Assembly: GCA_035460165.1 (NCBI GenBank)
Contig: DATHWW010000016.1
Coordinates: forward strand, 38,319 to 102,318
Length of the DNA stretch: 64,000 nt
Direction of reading: 5' to 3'
DNA from: MM2 sp035460165
GTDB lineage: Bacteria; Pseudomonadota; Gammaproteobacteria; Burkholderiales; Methylophilaceae
Part shown: in pieces, positions 24,560 through 32,833 of the stretch
How the letters are laid out: each line of letters begins with the position of its first letter
Position numbering within the stretch: position 1 is the first letter of the stretch
Position numbers and translations under genes: made by a program
Notes under the pieces: model-generated
What the model was told of the DNA's origin: nothing
The model's input: the letters and a program-made list of their open reading frames with translations, nothing else
Databases searched by the model: none

Positions 24560-24565
24560 ATTATA
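24560..24565 (-). promoter_or_regulatory. -10 element for dcd
   Basis: A perfect TATAAT on the minus strand, 39 bp before the dcd start. No good -35 hexamer was seen at 16-18 bp. The 172-bp spacer 24522-24693 holds no gene. Confidence 0.4.
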
Positions 24566-24693
24566 CGGCGCATGTTGCCGATTTTGTATGAAATTTGGGT
24601 GCGCTCCCAGGTTATGCTTTCCTATCTGCGCCACCGGTTGTAGCAGGTATTGCACTCCGCTTTATTCCAGTTCAACGCAGGCGGTAAACATGC

Positions 24694-25782
24694 TCAATCC
24701 TCTTCCTTGTCTTCATACACCTTGCGGCGGGCGCGAACGCCCTGTGCCAGTGTGTCCAACAGGTCGATGGTGTCTTGCCAGCCCAGGCATGCATCGGTGA
24801 TGGATTTGCCGTACTCCAGCACGCAACCGTCCTCGAGTTCCTGCCGGCCTTCGTTAAGGTGCGACTCAACCATCAGTCCGAATATGCGCTGATCGCCCGC
24901 TGCCAGCTGGCCGGCGACGTCCTGCGCGACATCCATCTGGCGCTTGTATTGCTTGCTGCTGTTGGCGTGCGAGCAGTCGATCATCACGCGCGGTGCGAGA
25001 CCGGACTTTGCCAGCTCCTTGCAGGCTTCATCGACGCTGGCGGCATCGTAATTCGGCTGCTTGCCGCCGCGCAGGATCGCGTGGCAATCCTCGTTGCCGG
25101 CGGTCGACACAATGGCGGAGTGGCCGGCTTTGGTCACGGCCAGGAAATGGTGCGGGCAGGCGGCAGCTTTTATCGCATCAACTGCGATGCGGATATTGCC
25201 GTCAGTGCCGTTCTTGAATCCCACCGGGCAAGATAGGCCGGAAGCCAGTTCGCGGTGGATCTGGCTTTCCGTGGTACGTGCGCCGATGGCGCCCCAGGAA
25301 ACCAGGTCGGCCGTGTATTGTGGCGTGATGACGTCCAGGAATTCGGTACCGGCAGGCATTCCGAGTTCGTTGATTTCCAGAAGAATCTGTCGCGCAAGAC
25401 GCAGGCCGTCGTTGATGCTGAAGCTGCCATCCAGGTGCGGGTCGTTGATCAGGCCTTTCCAGCCGACGGTGGTGCGCGGTTTTTCGAAGTACACGCGCAT
25501 GACGATCAGCAGATCGGCGGACAAACGATTCCGCTGCTGCATCAACCGTTCAGCGTATTCCAGTGCGGCCGTGTGATCGTGGATGGAGCAAGGGCCGATG
25601 ATGACCAGCAGGCGATCATCCGCTCCGTGCAGGATGCGGTGAATATCGTGACGCGTGGCGACGATGTTTTCAGAGGCGCCGTTATTCGCAGTCAGTTCCG
25701 CCAGTATGCGCGCAGGGGGGGTGACTTCCCTGATTGCCTTGACGCGAATGTCGTCTGTAGCCGGTTTGTGCGGTGTATTCAT
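24694..25782 (-). CDS. DAHP synthase, class I (3-deoxy-7-phosphoheptulonate synthase)
   Basis: 362 residues, AroF/AroG/AroH type. It joins phosphoenolpyruvate and erythrose 4-phosphate, the first step of the shikimate pathway. Motifs seen are LLVIIGPCSIHD, MRVYFEKPRTTVGWKGLINDP split over 110-130, GARTTESQIHRELASG, and VMIDCSHANSSK. Aligned with aroA and tyrA elsewhere in this window, it feeds aromatic amino-acid synthesis. Which aromatic amino acid inhibits it cannot be judged here. Confidence 0.94.
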   Translation of the reverse strand: MNTPHKPATDDIRVKAIREVTPPARILAELTANNGASENIVATRHDIHRILHGADDRLLVIIGPCSIHDHTAALEYAERLMQQRNRLSADLLIVMRVYFEKPRTTVGWKGLINDPHLDGSFSINDGLRLARQILLEINELGMPAGTEFLDVITPQYTADLVSWGAIGARTTESQIHRELASGLSCPVGFKNGTDGNIRIAVDAIKAAACPHHFLAVTKAGHSAIVSTAGNEDCHAILRGGKQPNYDAASVDEACKELAKSGLAPRVMIDCSHANSSKQYKRQMDVAQDVAGQLAAGDQRIFGLMVESHLNEGRQELEDGCVLEYGKSITDACLGWQDTIDLLDTLAQGVRARRKVYEDKEED

Positions 25783-25954
25783 GGTACAGCCCAGTGAGCG
25801 GCGAGCAGCCGCAACAAAATAAAGGGTTGCATTTTAACGTATGCACGACAATGCGGACACTTCAAATTGCAGTGGCCGCTTGATTGGCAAGGCTTTTCGG
25901 CCGGTCTTAAGTGGTGGCGGTCAGGGTGGCGCCAAGAATAATGAATTCCGTTCT

Positions 25955-25998
25955 GCAAAAAGACGAATGCCCCATGCAATGCAGCATGCGGCATTCGT
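25955..25998 (-). terminator. Rho-independent terminator after apbC
   Basis: On the minus strand ACGAATGCC and GGCATTCGT form a 9-bp stem with a further inner hairpin, followed by CTTTTTG. It starts 19 bp after the apbC stop. The 234-bp spacer 25783-26016 contains no other recognised feature. Confidence 0.7.
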
Positions 25999-26016
25999 GG
26001 CTGATGAAGGCAGGTG

Positions 26017-27105
26017 CTAGGTATTCTGGATGACAATATTCGGGAACTTGCTGCTGTGATCCAACCCGAATTCGGACAGCTTGACCGCGGTACGTCGCGC
26101 GATTTGCCGGTAAACGCCGGCGATCTGGCTGTCGGGCTCGGCGACCACGGTGGGCATGCCGCCGTCGGCCTGTTCGCGGATCTTGATATCGAGCGGCAGT
26201 GAGCCGAGCAATTCGACGTTGTAATCCTTGCACATCTGTTCGCCGCCGCCGGCACCGAAAATGTGTTCCTCATGGCCGCACTTGGAGCAGATGTGCGTGC
26301 TCATGTTCTCGACGATGCCGACGATGGGGACGCCGACCTTCTCGAACATTTTCAGACCTTTGCGTGCGTCCAGCAACGCGATGTCCTGTGGCGTGGTGAC
26401 GATGACCGCGCCGGTGACCGGCACCTTTTGCGACAGCGTCAGCTGGATGTCGCCGGTGCCCGGCGGCAGGTCGATCACCAGATAATCCAGTTCGCGCCAG
26501 TTGGTCTCGCGCAGCAGCTGTTCCAGCGCGCCGGTAACCATCGGTCCGCGCCACACCATGGGCGTGTCCATGTCGATCAGGAAGCCGATGGACATGGCCT
26601 GAATGCCGTAGCGTTCCAGCGGTTCCATGCTCTTGCCGTCAGTGCTCTCCGGGCGCGCGGTGATGCCCAGCATTTGCGGCTGTGACGGGCCGTAAATGTC
26701 GGCATCGAGGATGCCGACCTGTGCGCCTTCGGCGGCCAGCGCCAGCGCCAGGTTGACCGCGGTGGTGGATTTGCCGACGCCGCCCTTGCCGGAAGCGACG
26801 GCGATGATGTTCTTCACGCCCGGGATCAGTTGCACCCCGCGCTGCACGCTGTGCGGCACGATCTTGCTGGTGACGTTGACGAATACGCTGCCGATCTCGG
26901 GCAGGGTTTTCAGCTTGTCGGTCACCATTTTCTGGATGTCGGCGGCGACGGTCTTGGCCGGGTAGCCGAGCACGATGTCGAGTGCGACGCTGTTGCCGTC
27001 GATGCGGATATTGCGTGCGGATTTGGTGGCGATGAAATCCTTGCCGGTATTGGGATCGGCGATTTCCTTGAGCGCTGTCTGCACTTGAAGTTCGGAGAGG
27101 GACAT
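26017..27105 (-). CDS. apbC: ApbC/Mrp-type Fe-S cluster carrier ATPase
   Basis: 362 residues from the ATG at 27105 (MSLSELQVQ). An N-terminal DUF59/MIP18 domain (about 1-85) precedes a P-loop NTPase with deviant Walker A ASGKGGVGKST. A CxxC pair (CSKCGHEEHIFG) binds the bridging Fe-S cluster. It delivers Fe-S clusters to apoproteins in the cytoplasm. It is divergent from metG across a 110-bp spacer. Confidence 0.94.
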   Translation of the reverse strand: MSLSELQVQTALKEIADPNTGKDFIATKSARNIRIDGNSVALDIVLGYPAKTVAADIQKMVTDKLKTLPEIGSVFVNVTSKIVPHSVQRGVQLIPGVKNIIAVASGKGGVGKSTTAVNLALALAAEGAQVGILDADIYGPSQPQMLGITARPESTDGKSMEPLERYGIQAMSIGFLIDMDTPMVWRGPMVTGALEQLLRETNWRELDYLVIDLPPGTGDIQLTLSQKVPVTGAVIVTTPQDIALLDARKGLKMFEKVGVPIVGIVENMSTHICSKCGHEEHIFGAGGGEQMCKDYNVELLGSLPLDIKIREQADGGMPTVVAEPDSQIAGVYRQIARRTAVKLSEFGLDHSSKFPNIVIQNT

Positions 27106-27215
27106 GATGGAGGGGGAATTCCTGACTATTGAGATCAACTATAAATTTTATCGCATGTGAAGGTGCACGTCATTTGCTAAAATGCCCATCTTTCACAAGT
27201 ATTTAATCTCCGTAC

Positions 27216-29276
27216 ATGACCCGCAAAATTCTCGTCACCTCCGCTTTGCCCTATGCCAACGGCAGCATTCACTTAGGCCACCTGGTGGAATACATCCAGA
27301 CGGACGTGTGGGTGCGCTTCCAGAAGATGCAGGGGCATGATGTGCATTACGTCTGTGCCGACGATACGCACGGCACGCCCATCATGCTGCGTGCCGAAAA
27401 GGAAGGCATCACGCCGGAAGCGCTGATCGAGAAGGTACATGCCGAGCACGCCGCAGACTTTGCCGGCTTTTTGGTGGAATTCGACAACTACCACTCGACC
27501 AATTCCGAAGAAAACAAGGAGCTGGCGCAGAATATCTATCGCGCGCTCAAGGCCAACGGCAAGATTGCGACCAAAACCATCGAGCAGTATTACGATCCGG
27601 TCAAGAACATGTTCCTGCCGGATCGCTTCATCAAGGGCGAATGCCCCAAGTGCCATGCCAAGGACCAGTACGGTGACTCCTGTGAAGTATGCGGTGCAAC
27701 CTACAGTCCGACCGAGCTGATCAATCCGTTTTCCGCCGTGTCCGGCGCGACGCCCGTGCGCAAGGAAACCGAGCATTATTTCTTCAAGCTATCGGAGTGT
27801 GAGTCTTTCCTGAAAGACTGGACAACTGGCAAGCTAAGCGATGTTGCACCATTGCAAACTGAAGCGGCCAACAAGATGCAGGAGTGGTTCGCCTCCGGCC
27901 TGTCGGACTGGGACATCTCACGCGACGCGCCGTACTTCGGCTTTGAAATTCCGGATGCGCCGGGCAAGTATTTCTACGTCTGGCTGGATGCGCCCATCGG
28001 ATACATGGCGAGCTTCAAGAACTTGTGTGCGAAGAAGGGCCTGGATTTCGACGAATACTGGAAAAAGGACAGCAATACCGAGCTGTACCACTTCATCGGT
28101 AAGGATATCCTCTATTTCCATGCGTTGTTCTGGCCGGCGACGCTGGAATATTCCGGCTATCGCAAGCCGACGCAGATTTATGCGCACGGCTTCCTGACGG
28201 TGAACGGCGAGAAGATGTCCAAGTCGCGTGGCACCTTCATCACTGCGCGCAGCTATCTGGATCACGTGAAGAACCCGGAATATTTGCGCTACTACTACGC
28301 CGCCAAACTGAACGGTACGATGGAGGACATCGACCTCAACCTGGAGGACTTCGTCGCGCGGGTAAATTCCGACCTGGTGGGCAAGTACATCAACATTGCT
28401 AGCCGCACCGCCGGCTTTATCGCCAAGCGTTTCGACGGCCAATTGCGTTCGGCCACCAAGAGTCCAGTCATCGCCGAAATGCGGGCGACTTCCCAGACTA
28501 TTGCCGAGTCCTACGCCGCACGCGATTTCGGCCGTGCGCTGCGCGAGATCATGGCGCTGGCCGACAAGGCCAATGCCTATGTGGCCGAAGCGGCACCGTG
28601 GGATATGGCGAAAAAAGATGGGCAAGAAGCGGCGCTGCACACGGTGTGTTCCGATGCGCTCGAAATGTTCCGACTGCTGACGCTCTATCTCAAGCCGGTA
28701 TTGCCCAAGCTGGTCGCTTCCATTGAAGCCTTCCTCAAGGTGGCGCCGCTGGGCTGGAGTGATGTGCAAAACGGCCTGCCAGAGGGACACGCCATTGAAG
28801 CTTATCAACACCTGATTACCCGCATCGACCCCAAGCAGATTGAAGCCATGACCGAAGCCAACAAGGAGTCTTTGCAACCCGCTGCTCAAGGCCATTCGCA
28901 AGCGCGCCATGCCGAAGCACAGCAGCATCAAGCGCAGCCGGTGGCCGACACCATCTCCATCGACGACTTCGCCAAGGTCGACCTGCGCATCGCCCGTATC
29001 GTCGAGGCGGGCCATGTCGAAGGCGCCGAAAAACTGTTGCGCCTGATGCTCGACATTGGCGAGGAAAAGCCGCGCCAGGTGTTTGCCGGCATCAAGTCCG
29101 CCTACGATCCGGAACCGCTCGTCGGCCGATTGACGGTGATGGTGGCCAATCTCGCCCCGCGTAAAATGAAGTTCGGTATGTCCGAGGGCATGGTGCTGGC
29201 TGCCAGTGACGAGCGCGGCGGACCGTATATTCTTGCTCCCGATGCTGGCGCGCAGCCGGGCATGCGCGTTAAGTAA
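27216..29276 (+). CDS. metG: Methionyl-tRNA synthetase
   Basis: 686 residues. The class I signatures are NGSIHLGHLVEY (HIGH) and GEKMSKSRGTF (KMSKS). A zinc knuckle has CPKCHAKDQYGDSCEVC. A C-terminal tRNA-binding (EMAP-II-like) domain starts near 585 (DFAKVDLRIARIVEAG). A low-complexity Gln/His/Ala linker (about 550-580) joins the domains. It charges initiator and elongator tRNA with Met. A TAAAAT at 27178-27183 is a candidate -10 box. Confidence 0.97.
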   Translation: MTRKILVTSALPYANGSIHLGHLVEYIQTDVWVRFQKMQGHDVHYVCADDTHGTPIMLRAEKEGITPEALIEKVHAEHAADFAGFLVEFDNYHSTNSEENKELAQNIYRALKANGKIATKTIEQYYDPVKNMFLPDRFIKGECPKCHAKDQYGDSCEVCGATYSPTELINPFSAVSGATPVRKETEHYFFKLSECESFLKDWTTGKLSDVAPLQTEAANKMQEWFASGLSDWDISRDAPYFGFEIPDAPGKYFYVWLDAPIGYMASFKNLCAKKGLDFDEYWKKDSNTELYHFIGKDILYFHALFWPATLEYSGYRKPTQIYAHGFLTVNGEKMSKSRGTFITARSYLDHVKNPEYLRYYYAAKLNGTMEDIDLNLEDFVARVNSDLVGKYINIASRTAGFIAKRFDGQLRSATKSPVIAEMRATSQTIAESYAARDFGRALREIMALADKANAYVAEAAPWDMAKKDGQEAALHTVCSDALEMFRLLTLYLKPVLPKLVASIEAFLKVAPLGWSDVQNGLPEGHAIEAYQHLITRIDPKQIEAMTEANKESLQPAAQGHSQARHAEAQQHQAQPVADTISIDDFAKVDLRIARIVEAGHVEGAEKLLRLMLDIGEEKPRQVFAGIKSAYDPEPLVGRLTVMVANLAPRKMKFGMSEGMVLAASDERGGPYILAPDAGAQPGMRVK

Positions 29277-29305
29277 TTTCCATAAACTACAAAAAGGTTC
29301 GATTT

Positions 29306-29824
29306 ATGAAGTTTTCGTATCTTCTCCTGTCTTTTTCCCTGATGGCTAGTCATGCGCTGGCCGAAGACAGTACGGCCAAGACGGCGGTCGGTGGCGGCGT
29401 AGGCGCGGCGGCAGGCACGGCCATCGGCCAGGCGGTCGGCGGTAAAACCGGTGCAGTCGTGGGTGGCGCGGTTGGCGGTGGTGTTGGCGCGGCCGTGACC
29501 ACACAAGGCGAAGGCAAAACCGGCGCTGTTGTGGGTGGCGCGGTGGGTGGTGCCGCCGGTGCCGCAGTAGGCCAATCGGTTGGCGGAAAGACCGGTGCGG
29601 TTGTCGGCGCCGGTGTTGGCGGTGCCGCAGGTTCCGCAGTCGGTAAGTCGGTGGGCGAAACCAATAATGCACCGGCAGTAAAAACGGTGGCTGTCGTTCC
29701 GGTTGCTACCAAGGTGATTGTGGTGGACGAGGATGACCATCACCATCACAAGAAAAAGCATGGGAATGCGTATGGCCATAAAAAGAACAAACACAATCCC
29801 GGTCATAGCAAGCACGACGATTGA
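29306..29824 (+). CDS. Secreted glycine-zipper protein with His/Lys-rich tail
   Basis: 172 residues. A signal peptide ends at SHALA/E (about residue 19). The middle is three tandem Gly/Ala-rich blocks, each with GKTGAVVG (starting near 46, 70 and 93), coded by about 72-bp DNA repeats. The C-terminus (about 140-172) is rich in Asp/His/Lys, including DDHHHHKKKHG and further His residues, like a metal-binding tail. Glycine-zipper segments insert in membranes and can oligomerise. AAGG precedes the ATG. The function is unknown; an envelope or metal-handling role is inference. Confidence 0.8.
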   Translation: MKFSYLLLSFSLMASHALAEDSTAKTAVGGGVGAAAGTAIGQAVGGKTGAVVGGAVGGGVGAAVTTQGEGKTGAVVGGAVGGAAGAAVGQSVGGKTGAVVGAGVGGAAGSAVGKSVGETNNAPAVKTVAVVPVATKVIVVDEDDHHHHKKKHGNAYGHKKNKHNPGHSKHDD

Positions 29825-29835
29825 TTCGAGCGTGT

Positions 29836-29870
29836 AATAAAAAAGCCCCGCTTGGCGGGGCTTTTTTATT
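29836..29870. terminator. Bidirectional Rho-independent terminator
   Basis: AATAAAAAAGCCCCG and its exact complement flank a 5-base loop, giving a GC stem with T-runs on both strands. It sits between the convergent glycine-zipper and ComEA-like genes and serves both. Confidence 0.9.
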
Positions 29871-29882
29871 ACCGGAAAAGGA

Positions 29883-30200
29883 TTACTTCGTGGTTTTCTC
29901 TTTCACCGTTTTGGCTTCGGCTACTTTTCCTTGACCGGCCGCTTTGGAAGAGCCCACGACGATGTCCTTTTTCACCTCGTCCACGGTTTTCTTGCCAAAG
30001 CCGGGTACCTTGTCCAGGTCGTCCACAGACTTGAACGAGCCGTTTTTCTTGCGAAAATCGATGATGGCTTGCGCCTTCTTGGGGCCAATGCCACTGATGC
30101 TCTCAAGTTCCGCCTGAGTTGCGGTATTAAGGTCGACGGCGGCTTGGGCAGAGAAGGCGGACATAAATGCAAGCACAAATACAACTAAGAGTTTTTTCAT
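29883..30200 (-). CDS. Secreted ComEA-like helix-hairpin-helix protein
   Basis: 105 residues from the ATG at 30200 (MKKLLVVFVLAFMSAFSAQA signal peptide). The body has two HhH motifs, ISGIGPKKAQAIIDFR and VPGFGKKTVDEVKKDI, after the usual VDLNTATQAELE. The tail (about 80-105) is Lys/Ala-rich. Such proteins bind double-stranded DNA in the periplasm and can assist DNA uptake. A TATAAT lies at 30268-30273 on the minus strand. Confidence 0.88.
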   Translation of the reverse strand: MKKLLVVFVLAFMSAFSAQAAVDLNTATQAELESISGIGPKKAQAIIDFRKKNGSFKSVDDLDKVPGFGKKTVDEVKKDIVVGSSKAAGQGKVAEAKTVKEKTTK

Positions 30201-30313
30201 TTTTTTCTCCAGATTAGTTGGTGATTGGCGAGGATGCACCGGCGCTCGGCCGGCGACCTCCCGACCGATTATATTTAAACTCCGTAATGCTGTATGGGTA
30301 TTTGCAGGGGCGG

Positions 30314-31024
30314 TTACAGCCCCAGGATTTCCGCATGGATGGCTTGCAGGGCCTGGATCGGGTCGGATGCCTGAGTGATCGGCCGGCCGATGACGAGATA
30401 GCTCGACCCTTGCTGCAGTGCGTCTGCCGGTGTAACCACGCGCGACTGGTCATCCTTGCTGGCCGTGACGGGGCGGATTCCCGGGGTGACCAGGCAGAAA
30501 TCCGGTTGCACATGTTGGCGCAACAGGGGGGCTTCCTGCGCCGAACAGACGACGCCATCAAGGCCGGATTGCTCAGTCAGCAAGGCCAGGCGCAGTACCT
30601 GGTCCTGCAAGTTGCCCGCTACGCCGATTTCGTTCAGCGCGGCCTGATCCATGCTGGTCAGTACAGTGACGGCGATCAGCAGGGGGCGCTCCGCAGACTT
30701 GTCCACCGCATTGCGCGCGGCTTCCATCATCGCCCGGCCGCCAGAGGCGTGCACATTCAGCATCCAGACGCCTAGTTTGGCGGCTGCTTCGCAGGCTTTG
30801 GCTACCGTGTTGGGGATGTCGTGGAACTTGAGGTCGAGGAAGACGCCGAAATTTCTTTTCACCAATTCCTCCACAAAGCGCGGGCCTTCGGCGGTGAACA
30901 GTTCCTTGCCGACTTTGACGCGGCAAAGTGTAGGGTCGATACGGTCGACAAAGGCCAGCGCTTGTTTCGCTTCAGCGAAATCGAGCGCGACGACGATTTT
31001 CGGATCGGAATTGTGTGCGGTCAT
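30314..31024 (-). CDS. pyrF: Orotidine 5'-phosphate decarboxylase
   Basis: 236 residues from the ATG at 31024, overlapping the lapB stop by 4 bp. It makes UMP from OMP. The catalytic DLKFHDIPNTV and ALDFAEAKQALA motifs and the C-terminal YLVIGRPIT phosphate loop are present. It lies downstream of lapA-lapB, the same order as in enterobacteria. Confidence 0.96.
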   Translation of the reverse strand: MTAHNSDPKIVVALDFAEAKQALAFVDRIDPTLCRVKVGKELFTAEGPRFVEELVKRNFGVFLDLKFHDIPNTVAKACEAAAKLGVWMLNVHASGGRAMMEAARNAVDKSAERPLLIAVTVLTSMDQAALNEIGVAGNLQDQVLRLALLTEQSGLDGVVCSAQEAPLLRQHVQPDFCLVTPGIRPVTASKDDQSRVVTPADALQQGSSYLVIGRPITQASDPIQALQAIHAEILGL

Positions 31025-32190
31025 CGCAGCGGTTGCTCCTTGGGTTCCGGCGGAAAGCTTTCCCAGTGATTGCAGCCCGGGCACTGCCAGTAATACTGAC
31101 GGGCGCGGAAACCGCACTGGCTGCAGCAGTAGCTGCGGGTGTTGCCGAGGAAGTGGTGAACGGTGTTCTTGATCAGGCCGACGTCACTCTTGACGCCGCT
31201 TTTTTCGAGTTCGCGGGCTTGCAGCAGGCGCTCCAGGATATTCAGACTCGGTTTGCGGACCAGCTCGGCGCGTGCGAGTGCTGCTGCTGCGTCGGCACCT
31301 TCGTGCTTGAGCGTTGCTTCGTAGATGATGTTGAGGATGGAGGGCAGGCTGTATTTTTCCATCCATATCTTGAGCAGCCCGAGACCTTCGCTGGTTTTTT
31401 CCTGCGCCGTATAGTTTTCAAGCAGGCGCGAAGCGACCAGGCCGAGATATTGCGGTTTTTGCTGCTCAACGCGCTTCCATGTGGCGATGGCTTCGAGCCG
31501 TGAACCGGCCGCGGCCTCCATGTCGCCCAGCATGATGGTGGCTCGTACGCACTCTGGGTTGGCAGCCAGGGCCTCTGCCAGATTTTTCTTGGCTTGTTCG
31601 ACGCCCACTGCTGCCGCTGCTTCGACCGCCAGTTCGCAGTGGAATTGCGCGATTTCCTTGTGAAAGCGAACGCCGGATGCGCGCTCCAGTTCGGCTGCCG
31701 TTTCGATGGCGCGCATCCAGTCGCGTTCGCGAATGTAGATGTCCAGCAGGGAGCGCAATGCCGGCTGGCGATAGGTGGGTGACGCGCACAAGGCGCGGAA
31801 AAGCTCCTCGGCACGGTCGAACAGGCCTGCTTTCAGGTAGTCCTGCGCGAGTTCGGCCATGATGGCGAAACGCTGGATATCCGACAGCTGCGGGCGCTCG
31901 AGCAGGTTGTTATGCAAATGGATCGCCCGATCGATCTCGCCACGCAGGCGGAACAGGCTGCCGAGCGCAAAATGCAATTCGAGCGATTCAGAATTGATCT
32001 GCACCGCCTCGATAAAGGCTTCGATGGCTTTATCGTGTTGTTCCTTGATGAGGAAATTCAGGCCTTTGAAATAAGCGGCGGGCATCGCACTTGATTCGGT
32101 GAGCAACTGTTTGAGGTCCATGCGTGCGGCCAGCCAGCCGAGCAGAAAAAACAGGGGAAGGGCCAGCAGCCACCAGTATTCGAATTCCAT
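31021..32190 (-). CDS. lapB: LapB, TPR regulator of lipopolysaccharide synthesis
   Basis: 389 residues. An N-terminal membrane anchor (LLALPLFFLLGWLAA) is followed by about nine TPR-like repeats. A C-terminal rubredoxin-type metal domain has YCCSQCGFRARQYYWQCPGC. LapB anchors FtsH-dependent turnover of LpxC, thus tuning LPS output. It lies 10 bp after lapA and overlaps pyrF. Confidence 0.93.
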   Translation of the reverse strand: MEFEYWWLLALPLFFLLGWLAARMDLKQLLTESSAMPAAYFKGLNFLIKEQHDKAIEAFIEAVQINSESLELHFALGSLFRLRGEIDRAIHLHNNLLERPQLSDIQRFAIMAELAQDYLKAGLFDRAEELFRALCASPTYRQPALRSLLDIYIRERDWMRAIETAAELERASGVRFHKEIAQFHCELAVEAAAAVGVEQAKKNLAEALAANPECVRATIMLGDMEAAAGSRLEAIATWKRVEQQKPQYLGLVASRLLENYTAQEKTSEGLGLLKIWMEKYSLPSILNIIYEATLKHEGADAAAALARAELVRKPSLNILERLLQARELEKSGVKSDVGLIKNTVHHFLGNTRSYCCSQCGFRARQYYWQCPGCNHWESFPPEPKEQPLR

Positions 32191-32200
32191 ATGTGGGGAG

Positions 32201-32461
32201 TCAGTCCTGACGGGACTGCAAAGCGTGCAGTTCGCGTTGTATCGCCAGCAGGCGGCGACGTTGTTGTATGACGAGAGTCAGGCAGGCGATCACGCCCCCC
32301 AGCGTTCCCGCGCAAAAAGCAAGCAGCATGACTAGGATCAACGGGGCGTGCCATTGCAGCCCCAGATAGTATTCCAGCGTGACCGGGGCAGTATTCTTGA
32401 GCGCGAAACCCAGTGCCGCGAGGAATAGCAGGAACCCGCCTGTCAGATATAAATAACGCAT
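32201..32461 (-). CDS. lapA: LapA-domain inner-membrane protein
   Basis: 86 residues with two membrane helices (about 4-20 and 42-64) and a short basic cytoplasmic tail, the YciS/LapA architecture. It partners LapB in lipopolysaccharide assembly. A strong terminator lies 25 bp upstream. A TAAAAT at 32467-32472 would place transcription almost at the ATG, so lapA may be nearly leaderless or rely on read-through. Confidence 0.88.
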   Translation of the reverse strand: MRYLYLTGGFLLFLAALGFALKNTAPVTLEYYLGLQWHAPLILVMLLAFCAGTLGGVIACLTLVIQQRRRLLAIQRELHALQSRQD

Positions 32462-32485
32462 GCGGCATTTTACCTAAATCGATAT

Positions 32486-32516
32486 AAAAAAAGCGGCAGA
32501 ACGTAGGTTCTGCCGC
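32486..32516 (-). terminator. Strong Rho-independent terminator after ihfB
   Basis: A 10-bp perfect stem (GCGGCAGAAC / GTTCTGCCGC) with a 4-base loop is followed on the minus strand by seven T. It separates rpsA-ihfB from lapA-lapB-pyrF. Confidence 0.88.
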
Positions 32517-32537
32517 CTGTTTTACCAACGCTACGGT

Positions 32538-32822
32538 TTACGCGTCTAAATCGACTCGTTCGCGCAATTCCTTGCCAGCCTTGAAGTGCGGTACATACTT
32601 CTCAGGTACCTGCACCTTGGCGCCGGTTTTTGGGTTACGACCGAGGCGCGGGGGACGGTAGTTCAGACTGAAGCTGCCAAACCCCCGGATTTCGATGCGT
32701 TTGCCGGAAGCCAGCTTATCAGACATGGCGTCGAGAATCGCTTTGACCGACAGCTCGGCGTCTTTGACGACGAGCTGCGGAAACCGAGCTGCCAGCTTGG
32801 CAATCAACTCCGATTTGGTCAT
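32538..32822 (-). CDS. ihfB: Integration host factor beta subunit
   Basis: 94 residues from the ATG at 32822 (MTKSELIAKL, the conserved IHF-beta start). An ATG three codons earlier (32831) is better placed to the GAG in the rpsA stop region and may be the true start. The DNA-binding arm GRNPKTGAKVQVP with the intercalating Pro is present. It bends DNA, and it is relevant to sigma-54 promoters such as that at 17311. Confidence 0.95.
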   Translation of the reverse strand: MTKSELIAKLAARFPQLVVKDAELSVKAILDAMSDKLASGKRIEIRGFGSFSLNYRPPRLGRNPKTGAKVQVPEKYVPHFKAGKELRERVDLDA

Positions 32823-32833
32823 GGCGTCCATGC

